Positions 1 to 6,746 of a stretch of 7,244 bases of DNA are shown here, one piece after another. Within the stretch, counting starts at the first letter, position 1. Each line of letters opens with the position of its first letter. Source of the stretch: Bacteroidota bacterium. GTDB lineage: Bacteria > Bacteroidota > Ignavibacteria > Ignavibacteriales > Ignavibacteriaceae. The translations under genes and the position numbers were made by a program. The notes under the pieces are model-generated. The model had not been told where the DNA came from and searched no databases. It worked only from the letters and a program-made list of their open reading frames with translations. The stretch lies in the NCBI GenBank assembly GCA_021790055.1, contig JAJYIL010000150.1:1-7244 (forward strand), read 5' to 3'.

Positions 1-2159
1 CATTATTCGAAAATGTCAGCGGTCCGGCTATTATTATCAGCAATGATTATAATGCACGCATGCAGTTCAATATGAAGAATGATGTTTGCATTGATGTTCC
101 TGTCCTTGCCTTTTTTAGGGAGAGCAAAAAACAGATAAATGTACCTGACGGAATTTACAGTGTAGAAGACCTTAGTCACGGTCTTCAGATTGCTGATCTC
201 GGGTACACCCCCGAAATAAAAACTATTCAAAAGATCAAACCGCTTCAAAAGACTCCGCCAATTCTAAAATCAGATATACCTGCTCTGCCGCCATGTACAA
301 ATTGGGTTAACCTAATTTCTTTAGGTGCAAAGGGAGACGGTAAAACAGATGATACGGGAGCCTTGAAAAAAGCGATTGATATGTATCCGGCAATTTATCT
401 TCCGACTGGTCGTTATCTTGTAACGCAAACAATTGAGCTGAAACCAAATACGGTTTTGATAGGGCTTAATCCTGTAACGACCCAAATTGTTCTAGAAGAT
501 AAAACGCCAGCCTTCGGCGGAGTAGGAAGTCCGAAGGCAGTACTTGAAGCGCCTAAAGGCGGAAGTAATATTGTAACCGGAATAGGTCTAGATCCCGGTG
601 CGGATAACAACCGGGCAGTAGCTGCAAAATGGATGGCAGGAACAAATTCATTAATGAACGATGTTCGTTTCCTCGGCGGTCATGGTACTTATAATGCCGA
701 CGGTTCTCCTGTGTCTGTATATAATGAATTCCGGAATGGTCCACCGGAAAGAAATAGAAAATGGGACTCTGAATATTGGAGTTTATGGATTACCAACGGC
801 GGCGGAGGAACCTTTAAAGATATCTGGACACCGAATACATTTGCGCAGGCAGGCATTTATGTATCGGATACTAAAACTCCGGGCAGGCTTTATGCAGTTT
901 CAATCGAGCATCATGTTAGAAACGAAGTAATTTTTAAGAATGTTTCCAACTGGAATATTTATGATATGCAGATGGAGGAAGAAAGCGCCGAGAGTGCGCA
1001 TGCACTACCGCTGCGGATAGAGCATTGCGGTAATCTAACTTTTGCAAATTTATTTCTTTACCGCGTCATTAGGATGATTAGTCCGTTTCCAAATGGTGTG
1101 GTGTTAAATGATTCAAAAAATATTGAATTCGACGGCATTCATGTTTACAGCCCGACAAAGTTTTCTTATGATAATACTGTATATGATCAGTCTTATGATT
1201 TCCAGATCAGAGACAGAGAGATTTCACGGTTAAATGTTTCCGGTAATTCTCCGCATAGAAATAGCAGCGCAAATCTTTCTTCAATTGCAGCTCCCGGTGC
1301 AAAAATAGAAAAGGTAATAGGCGGTTTTGAATTTATTGACGGCGCAGCGGTTGACAGTAAAGGTAACCTTTATTTTGTGGATACCCGTTGGCGAAGCATT
1401 TATAAATGGTCGCCGGATAATAATAAACTATCTCTTGTTAGAGAGCTGCTGGTTGAGCCAATCGCGCTCGTATTCGATCAGGCGGATAATCTCTTAGTAA
1501 CTACAAGTGAAGGCGGAGTTGTGGCATTCAATCCAGACAGTTCCGAAGAAGATATCACTATACTTAATGCTGTGTCACCCGATTCTGTAAATGCAAAAAT
1601 TGCGGTTCTGCCTGCACACAGGTGGCGCGACGAACATGATTTCCTAACCGTAACAACTTATACAAAAGATAATCCGCCTACAACACATTCATCTTTTACG
1701 GCATATTTATCTTACAGAAGTAAGGAAGCTTTTAATCCATTAAAGGAAGAATTTATGTCTCCGGACGGGTCAACATTTATCCCGCAATGTGAAGATCTGC
1801 GGAGGGCGTTTTCATTAAGGAAAGCAGTTCCGGGTTATCCGTTCTATATGGCGGATGAATTTGATCAAAGGACATTTATGTTTTCGGTTAATCCCGATGG
1901 CTCGCTTTCGGAACCCAAACTATTTGCAGAAAGAGGCGAGCTCGATGCAGCGGTGGATTCGAAAGGAAATGTTTATATACCTGCCGGTAACGTATTCGTC
2001 TATGATAAAAGTGGAAAGCAAATTGCCGAAATAGAAGTTCCCGAACGTCCGTCCAATATTGTCTTTGGGGGTAAAGATAGGAAGACCCTTTTTATCACCG
2101 CAAGATCATCTTTATATAAAATTAACACAAGGTACAGCGGCAGAAGAATAACAAAATGA
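1..2159 (+). CDS. Beta-helix (pectate-lyase-3/GH55-like) protein with C-terminal SMP-30-like propeller, 5' truncated
   Basis: The frame is open from the left edge (first whole codon at 3, reading LFENVSGPAIIISNDYNAR), so the ATG at 60 is internal and the true start lies outside. Residue numbers here count from that ATG. The first ~20 residues plus the upstream codons look like the end of one right-handed beta-helix. After a proline-rich linker (about 50-80), a second helix opens with NLISLGAKGDGKTDDTGALK (84-103) and YLPTGRYLVTQTI, the classic start of the Pectate_lyase_3 fold; coils run to about 395. Two such helices in tandem is the GH55 beta-1,3-glucanase layout, so a glucanase role is plausible but the catalytic residue cannot be placed. 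Residues about 420-690 form an SMP-30/gluconolactonase-like propeller (GAAVDSKGNLYFVD, AAVDSKGNVYI, RPSNIVFGGKDRKTLFIT). The gene ends with tandem stops TGA TAA. Family call firm; substrate inferred. Confidence 0.8.
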   Translation, partial: LFENVSGPAIIISNDYNARMQFNMKNDVCIDVPVLAFFRESKKQINVPDGIYSVEDLSHGLQIADLGYTPEIKTIQKIKPLQKTPPILKSDIPALPPCTNWVNLISLGAKGDGKTDDTGALKKAIDMYPAIYLPTGRYLVTQTIELKPNTVLIGLNPVTTQIVLEDKTPAFGGVGSPKAVLEAPKGGSNIVTGIGLDPGADNNRAVAAKWMAGTNSLMNDVRFLGGHGTYNADGSPVSVYNEFRNGPPERNRKWDSEYWSLWITNGGGGTFKDIWTPNTFAQAGIYVSDTKTPGRLYAVSIEHHVRNEVIFKNVSNWNIYDMQMEEESAESAHALPLRIEHCGNLTFANLFLYRVIRMISPFPNGVVLNDSKNIEFDGIHVYSPTKFSYDNTVYDQSYDFQIRDREISRLNVSGNSPHRNSSANLSSIAAPGAKIEKVIGGFEFIDGAAVDSKGNLYFVDTRWRSIYKWSPDNNKLSLVRELLVEPIALVFDQADNLLVTTSEGGVVAFNPDSSEEDITILNAVSPDSVNAKIAVLPAHRWRDEHDFLTVTTYTKDNPPTTHSSFTAYLSYRSKEAFNPLKEEFMSPDGSTFIPQCEDLRRAFSLRKAVPGYPFYMADEFDQRTFMFSVNPDGSLSEPKLFAERGELDAAVDSKGNVYIPAGNVFVYDKSGKQIAEIEVPERPSNIVFGGKDRKTLFITARSSLYKINTRYSGRRITK

Positions 2160-2180
2160 TAAAGATAGATTTTTGACGCC

Positions 2181-2184
2181 GGAG
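2181..2184 (+). promoter_or_regulatory. Ribosome binding site of the GH5 gene
   Basis: GGAG lies 7 nt before the ATG at 2192, a standard Shine-Dalgarno spacing. It sits inside the 32-nt gap after the beta-helix gene and supports the chosen start. Confidence 0.7.
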
Positions 2185-2191
2185 AAAATTA

Positions 2192-3472
2192 ATGAAATAT
2201 AAAACAGAAAAAAATATTCTAAAGAGAACTACTCTTTTTTTACTTTTAACGGTGTTTATACTTTTGATTAACAACAACTATGCTCAGTATACTACCGATG
2301 GGCAAAACTTTGTAGAAATAAAAACCGGTAAAAAGGTAATCCTTAAAGGCTTTGGATTAGGAGGCTGGCTTTTACCGGAAGGGTATATGTGGGGAATACG
2401 AAAGATAGACAGACCGCGGCTATTTGAGCATGCAATAGTTGAGCTTATCGGTGAGAAAGATGCGGAAAAATTCTGGGAGCTTTATCATAAAAATTTTCTT
2501 ACCGAATCTGATATTGCTGCAATGAAATCCTGGGGCGCTAATACTTTGCGCATTCCTATTTTAGCTTCGGAATTACAACCGCGCGAAGGGCAGCCGGATT
2601 ACCCGCCGTTTCTGTATTCTAAAAACGGTTTTAGTTTGTTAGATAGCCTGGTAAAGTGGTGCGAAAATTATCAGATCGGAATTATCTGGGATATGCACGG
2701 CGCACCGGGCAGTCAGAATGCTGAAAATATTTCCGACAGCGACGGTGAAGCAATGCTCTGGACTGAAAAGGATAAATACTGGCAAAGGACTATTGACCTC
2801 TGGTATAAGATTGCAGAGAGATATAAACATAATGACTGCATTACCGGGTATGATCTTCTTAATGAACCGCTGTTAATTCGTTATAAAAATATAGATCCTA
2901 AATTACTTCGTCAGCTTTATGTCAAGCTCACAGATACTATTCGCACAGTTGATAAGCAGGGAATAATTTTTATTGAAGGAGATGATTGGGCGCAGACGTT
3001 TAATATATTAGAACCGATGAATTGGGATCCGCATCTGGCGATGGCGTTTCATTCCTATCCGCCTACATCCGATGCTGAGGGGCTTGTCAGGTGGGATACG
3101 CTGCGCAAAAAGTATAATATCCCTTTATGGCATGGTGAAACGGGTGAGCAAGGTCCTTCGTATACTATTAATAAGAAGGCAACAAAATTTCTTGAAGGTG
3201 CAAATGTAAGCTGGAGCTGGTGGACACATAAAAAATTTGATCTGGAAACACAGCCCTGGTGTATTATAAGAACTCCCGGGTTCTTAAAAATTTTGAGCTA
3301 TTGGATTGGAGATGGCGCAAAGCCCTCTAAAGAACAAGCCAGGAAATGGTTGTTTGAACAGGCAAGATTAACGAATTCAAAATATTGTCACTTCTATCCG
3401 GATATGGTGCGCTCTCTTATTCCATTAAATCCGGACGAATATATAAGCTCTATGAAAAATCGACGTAGATAG
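2192..3472 (+). CDS. Exported GH5 glycoside hydrolase, exo-beta-1,3-glucanase-like
   Basis: A 426-residue retaining glycosidase of family 5 (cellulase superfamily, TIM barrel). Residues 1-31 are a signal peptide: basic start, hydrophobic core FLLLTVFILLI, probable cleavage after NYA. The barrel begins with KGFGLGGWLLPEG (52-64). Conserved family residues are visible: R120 in LRIP, H169 in WDMHGAPGSQN, the acid/base E225 in LLNEPLL, H287 and Y289 in FHSYPP, the nucleophile E316 in WHGETGEQ, and the aromatic SWSWW (340-344). The HGAPGSQN wording resembles fungal-type exo-beta-1,3-glucanases more than cellulases. The length is complete for a single catalytic domain; no binding module or type IX sorting tail is present, so the product is probably periplasmic or outer-membrane associated. 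It sits between the beta-helix and GH30 genes, supporting a beta-glucan substrate. Exact linkage (1,3, 1,6 or another beta-glycan) is inferred. Confidence 0.88.
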   Translation: MKYKTEKNILKRTTLFLLLTVFILLINNNYAQYTTDGQNFVEIKTGKKVILKGFGLGGWLLPEGYMWGIRKIDRPRLFEHAIVELIGEKDAEKFWELYHKNFLTESDIAAMKSWGANTLRIPILASELQPREGQPDYPPFLYSKNGFSLLDSLVKWCENYQIGIIWDMHGAPGSQNAENISDSDGEAMLWTEKDKYWQRTIDLWYKIAERYKHNDCITGYDLLNEPLLIRYKNIDPKLLRQLYVKLTDTIRTVDKQGIIFIEGDDWAQTFNILEPMNWDPHLAMAFHSYPPTSDAEGLVRWDTLRKKYNIPLWHGETGEQGPSYTINKKATKFLEGANVSWSWWTHKKFDLETQPWCIIRTPGFLKILSYWIGDGAKPSKEQARKWLFEQARLTNSKYCHFYPDMVRSLIPLNPDEYISSMKNRRR

Positions 3473-3506
3473 ATATTAACAAGTTTATAAAATTTAAAAT
3501 AATTAT

Positions 3507-3510
3507 GGAG
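3507..3510 (+). promoter_or_regulatory. Ribosome binding site deciding the GH30 start
   Basis: GGAG (extended GGAGAG to 3512) lies 6 nt before the ATG at 3517. It overlaps the alternative in-frame ATG at 3505, which has only A/T-rich sequence in front of it. This favours 3517 as the initiator. Confidence 0.65.
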
Positions 3511-3516
3511 AGTTTT

Positions 3517-4941
3517 ATGTACCGGTCAAATAGAGCCCGCTTTCTTTTTACTATCTTATTTATTGCATCAGTTTGGTTAGGTTCAAATACTTACTGCCAG
3601 AAAATGAAATTCAAAGAGGCTCATGTTTATATGACGGCAAAGAGCACTTCCAATTTATTAAGCGATATGGATTACCGTGCCCTGGAGCCGCTGGATCAGC
3701 CCGATGAAAATTATCCGACTATAATGATTGATCCTGGTAAAACTTTTCAATCAATTATTGGTTTCGGAGGAGCGTTTACCGATGCATCGGCAATAAATTT
3801 TGCCAAACTGTCGAAAGAGAAACAGGAGGAATTCTTAAAAGCTTCCTTTGATCCAAATGAAGGTAACGGTTATACTCTATGCAGAACTACAATCCACAGC
3901 TGCGATTATTCTGCCGATATGTATACTTATGACGATGTAAACGGTGATAAGAGCCTTAAGCATTTTTCAATTGAACATGATATGAAATATCGAATACCTT
4001 TTATGCAGAGGGCATTAAAAACCGCAAATGGAAACATTAAAATTTTCGCCTCACCGTGGAGCCCGCCTGCATGGATGAAGACAAATAACAATATGTTATA
4101 TGGAGGGAAACTTAAACCGGAATACAATCAGACGTGGGCAGATTATTTTGTCAAATATGTTAAGTCCTATGAAAAAGAAGGTATACCTATTTGGGGACTC
4201 ACCGTGCAGAATGAAGCTATGGCTGTTCAGGTATGGGAATCTTGTATTTACACTGCCGATGAGGAGAAAAATTTTGTGCGGGATTATCTTGGACCAACAT
4301 TACAAAAAGACGGGTTGTCGAATTTAAAATTAATGATCTGGGATCATAACCGCGGTATAATGTACCAGCGCGCCCAGGCTGCTTACGATGACCCGGAGGC
4401 TTCGAAATATATCTGGGGAATGGGTTATCACTGGTATGTAGGAGATCATTTCGATAATGTTAGAATGGTGCATGATGCTTTTCCGGATAAACATTTGCTT
4501 TACACCGAAGCTGGTATGGGCGGTAGCTGGAACGATGCAATCAACCTTGCCAGAAACATGATTATGGATTTGAATAACTGGGCGGAAGGCTGGACATTCT
4601 GGAATTTTCTTTTAGATGAAAATGGCGGACCGCGACATGCGGGAGGTGAACACGGCACAAACATTGTCACGGTAGATACGCATACAGGCAATCTTGTCTT
4701 TAATCCGCCGTACTATGTATTTGGTCAGTTCTCGCGGTTTATTAAGCCCGGTGCAAAAAGAATTGCCTGTACTTCAAACAGCGATAACTTTATTGCTACC
4801 GCCTTTATAAATCCGGATAATAAAATTGCTGTTGTTGTATTAAACTTGAGTAATGCAGACAGTATTTTCCAGGTTTGGATGAACGGGCAAGCAGCAAAAT
4901 ATTTAAGCCCTGCTAATGCTGTAATAACTATGTTATTTTAA
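3517..4941 (+). CDS. Exported GH30 glycoside hydrolase (glucosylceramidase / endo-beta-1,6-glucanase type)
   Basis: A 474-residue family 30 retaining beta-glycosidase. The longer frame from 3505 adds four residues without a ribosome site, so 3517 was chosen. The N-terminus (MYRSNRARFLFTILFIASVW) is a signal peptide ending near TYCQ; the cysteine there does not sit in a lipobox. Family landmarks in order, numbered from 3517: IGFGGAFTDAS (81-91), YTLCRTTIHSCDYS, FASPWSPPAWMKTNNNM (177-193), acid/base E233 in LTVQNEAM, GYHWYVGDHF, nucleophile E331 in LLYTEAGMGG, then WTFWNFLLDENGGPRH and YYVFGQFSRFIKPGAKRI, which leads into the C-terminal beta-sandwich that packs on the barrel. All catalytic motifs are intact. 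Known relatives are glucosylceramidases and endo-beta-1,6-glucanases; the neighbouring glucanase-like genes favour beta-1,6-glucan, which is inference. It lies 44 nt after the GH5 gene and 26 nt before the next, so co-transcription is likely. Confidence 0.9.
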   Translation: MYRSNRARFLFTILFIASVWLGSNTYCQKMKFKEAHVYMTAKSTSNLLSDMDYRALEPLDQPDENYPTIMIDPGKTFQSIIGFGGAFTDASAINFAKLSKEKQEEFLKASFDPNEGNGYTLCRTTIHSCDYSADMYTYDDVNGDKSLKHFSIEHDMKYRIPFMQRALKTANGNIKIFASPWSPPAWMKTNNNMLYGGKLKPEYNQTWADYFVKYVKSYEKEGIPIWGLTVQNEAMAVQVWESCIYTADEEKNFVRDYLGPTLQKDGLSNLKLMIWDHNRGIMYQRAQAAYDDPEASKYIWGMGYHWYVGDHFDNVRMVHDAFPDKHLLYTEAGMGGSWNDAINLARNMIMDLNNWAEGWTFWNFLLDENGGPRHAGGEHGTNIVTVDTHTGNLVFNPPYYVFGQFSRFIKPGAKRIACTSNSDNFIATAFINPDNKIAVVVLNLSNADSIFQVWMNGQAAKYLSPANAVITMLF

Positions 4942-4954
4942 GTACTTAATATTA

Positions 4955-4958
4955 AAGG
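4955..4958 (+). promoter_or_regulatory. Ribosome binding site supporting the TTG start
   Basis: AAGG (in AAAGGTAG) lies 9 nt before the TTG at 4968. The ATGs at 4977 and 4980 would be 18 and 21 nt away, too far, so the site supports TTG initiation. Confidence 0.5.
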
Positions 4959-4967
4959 TAGATTAGT

Positions 4968-6695
4968 TTGAAAAGAATGATGTTGATTTTGTTTTTAATT
5001 CTGCCTGCATTTATTTCTGCACAGGTTACAATAAGGGATACAACTATTATCTGGCATACATTTGACTACAATTTAAATGAAGATAATACTATCAGTTGGA
5101 GTACAAGTACACAATATGATACTGTCTCAAGGACATTACAAGGTAAAATTCTTGAGAATAAATATCTAAAGGTTACCCTTCTGCCTGAATTCGGAGGTCG
5201 AATACTTTCTATTATATATAAACCAACCGGGCATGAAGAACTGTATCAAAATTCTTGCGGAGCGCCATACGGCATCGGGCAAAATTGGTTTTATTATAAA
5301 TGGCTTATGGTGTATGGCGGGATATTTCCTACATTGCCGGAACCTGAACACGGCAAAGCCTGGTGCCTGCCCTGGGAATTTACAATCCTAAAGGAAACAC
5401 CCGATACGGTTCGATGTCAAATGTCATGGAAAGATACCGTGCAGCTTAAGGGTATCGATCCTAATAAATGGAAATATGGTAAAACTAATTTGCAATGCAA
5501 TTTCATATTAACACTAATCAATGGCGCAAGTGCGCTGGAAGCAAATATAGAATTGCATAACGACTCAAGCGCAAGTTTGAATTATGAGTACTGGACTTGC
5601 TTAACTTTGGCTCCAGGTTCCGAGCCCGGCAATCCTAAATGTACCCAGGGTGCGGAAATAATTATTCCTGCATCAAAATTAAAAATTACAAGCTATCCCG
5701 ATATTGAAGCCCAAGAAGCTCATATCTCCGGCGAAAGGAACATATATACTTTTTCAAAGCTTCGCTATTGGAAAAATTGGACCAATGACGGAATAGCTTA
5801 TGTGTGGGATGATTCAAATAAGAATTATTGGGGATTAATCAATCACGATAATGAGGAAGGAATTATCCGTCTTGCCGATAATAAAATTACTCCCGGTATA
5901 AAAATCTGGGCATGGGGATATCCACAAAGTCAGAATATTGATCCTTATAAAGATCCGGCTCAAGTCCACAGACCTTATGTTGAACTATGGGCAGGGCATT
6001 CCAATGAGTTTTTTGCGTCTGCTCAATTTCCTCCAAAGTCAGAAAAGGAATGGAAGGAAATTTATATCCCTACAATTGGCTTGTCTAATGTGAACAATGC
6101 TAATGACGAAATAGTTGCAGATTTCAGAATTGAAAATCAGCAGTTGAATAAGGTCATTAAATTGGGCTTTGTAACTGCTCGTCCGGAAAATGAATTCGAT
6201 ATATCTATAGAAATAACGGGACAGCATCCTCAGGTTCTGAAAACGCAGACTGTAGTGCCTGATCCTAAAAATGGAAATTTAATAACTTTAGGTTTTCCTG
6301 ATAACCAAAGCTGGACCAGTGGCGACAGTCTGAAATATAGAATTATAGATAAAGTAAGCGGCTGCCTTTTAGAAGATGCCATTCCTTTGGACACAATTAC
6401 TACAAGTATAATGGATAAACAAATTGCTGCTGCAGATTTTCAATTGTATCAGAACTATCCCAATCCATTTAATCCCTCTACCGTAATTAAATATAGTATT
6501 AAGGATCAATCCGTCGTTTCCCTGAAGGTGTTTAACACGCTCGGTCAAGAAGTAAAAACGTTAGTCAAGGAAGTAAAAGCTCCTGGTACATATCAAGTCA
6601 ACTTCGATGCAGGAAGTCTCCCAAACGGAATATATCTCTACTGCCTTCGAACCAAGAATTTTATTATGACAAAGAAGATGATTTTAATTAAATAA
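4968..6695 (+). CDS. DUF5107-like (mutarotase-fold-like) secreted protein with type IX sorting domain
   Basis: A 575-residue protein starting at TTG, chosen because it supplies the basic MKR of the signal peptide (1-19, ending FISAQ) and fits the ribosome site. Residues about 60-350 resemble the DUF5107 family, which has a galactose-mutarotase-like beta-sandwich: ENKYLKVTLLPEFGGRILSI (63-82), NWFYYKWLMVYGGIFPTLPE (106-125), KIWAWGYPQ (312-320) and YVELWAGHSNEFF (337-349). Residues about 365-475 look like a beta-rich linker or Ig-like domain. Residues 490-575 are a type IX secretion sorting domain: YQNYPNPFNPSTVIKYSI, LKVFNTLGQEVKTLV, LPNGIYLYCL, and the final KKMILIK strand. The product should therefore cross the outer membrane and be released or surface-anchored. 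As last gene of the glycosidase cluster it probably handles glycan, either binding it or acting as an uncharacterised enzyme. No biochemical function can be given from sequence alone; the sorting domain is near certain, the DUF5107 call less so. Confidence 0.8.
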   Translation: MKRMMLILFLILPAFISAQVTIRDTTIIWHTFDYNLNEDNTISWSTSTQYDTVSRTLQGKILENKYLKVTLLPEFGGRILSIIYKPTGHEELYQNSCGAPYGIGQNWFYYKWLMVYGGIFPTLPEPEHGKAWCLPWEFTILKETPDTVRCQMSWKDTVQLKGIDPNKWKYGKTNLQCNFILTLINGASALEANIELHNDSSASLNYEYWTCLTLAPGSEPGNPKCTQGAEIIIPASKLKITSYPDIEAQEAHISGERNIYTFSKLRYWKNWTNDGIAYVWDDSNKNYWGLINHDNEEGIIRLADNKITPGIKIWAWGYPQSQNIDPYKDPAQVHRPYVELWAGHSNEFFASAQFPPKSEKEWKEIYIPTIGLSNVNNANDEIVADFRIENQQLNKVIKLGFVTARPENEFDISIEITGQHPQVLKTQTVVPDPKNGNLITLGFPDNQSWTSGDSLKYRIIDKVSGCLLEDAIPLDTITTSIMDKQIAAADFQLYQNYPNPFNPSTVIKYSIKDQSVVSLKVFNTLGQEVKTLVKEVKAPGTYQVNFDAGSLPNGIYLYCLRTKNFIMTKKMILIK

Positions 6696-6746
6696 GATTT
6701 TACAGAAATATCCCAAGCCTTATAATGCGCTCCAGACTTCTGCCAA
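6696..6746. other. Short noncoding gap between convergent genes
   Basis: This 51-base stretch separates the operon's last stop from the end of the transposase remnant. No GC-rich hairpin with a T-tract is visible. One end of the insertion sequence should lie in or near here, but its partner end is outside the window, so the terminal repeat cannot be identified. Confidence 0.4.

Noticed and set aside
60..62. ATG as the start of the beta-helix gene
   Set aside because: The frame is open and family-like upstream to the window edge, and no ribosome site precedes this ATG.
3..248. Minus-strand 81-codon frame at the left edge
   Set aside because: It is antisense to the beta-helix coding frame, low-complexity hydrophobic, and has no family signature.
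661..930. Plus-strand 89-codon frame inside the beta-helix gene
   Set aside because: It overlaps a well-supported protein in another frame and shows no recognisable motif.
2160..2191. Bacteroidetes-type promoter (TA-n-n-TTTG-like) before the GH5 gene
   Set aside because: TAGATTTTTG is only an approximate match, no paired upstream TTG element at proper spacing stands out, and the gap is short enough for an operon.
3586..3603. Lipoprotein signal in the GH30 precursor
   Set aside because: The cysteine is preceded by NTY rather than a lipobox such as L-A-G, so an ordinary signal peptide is more likely.
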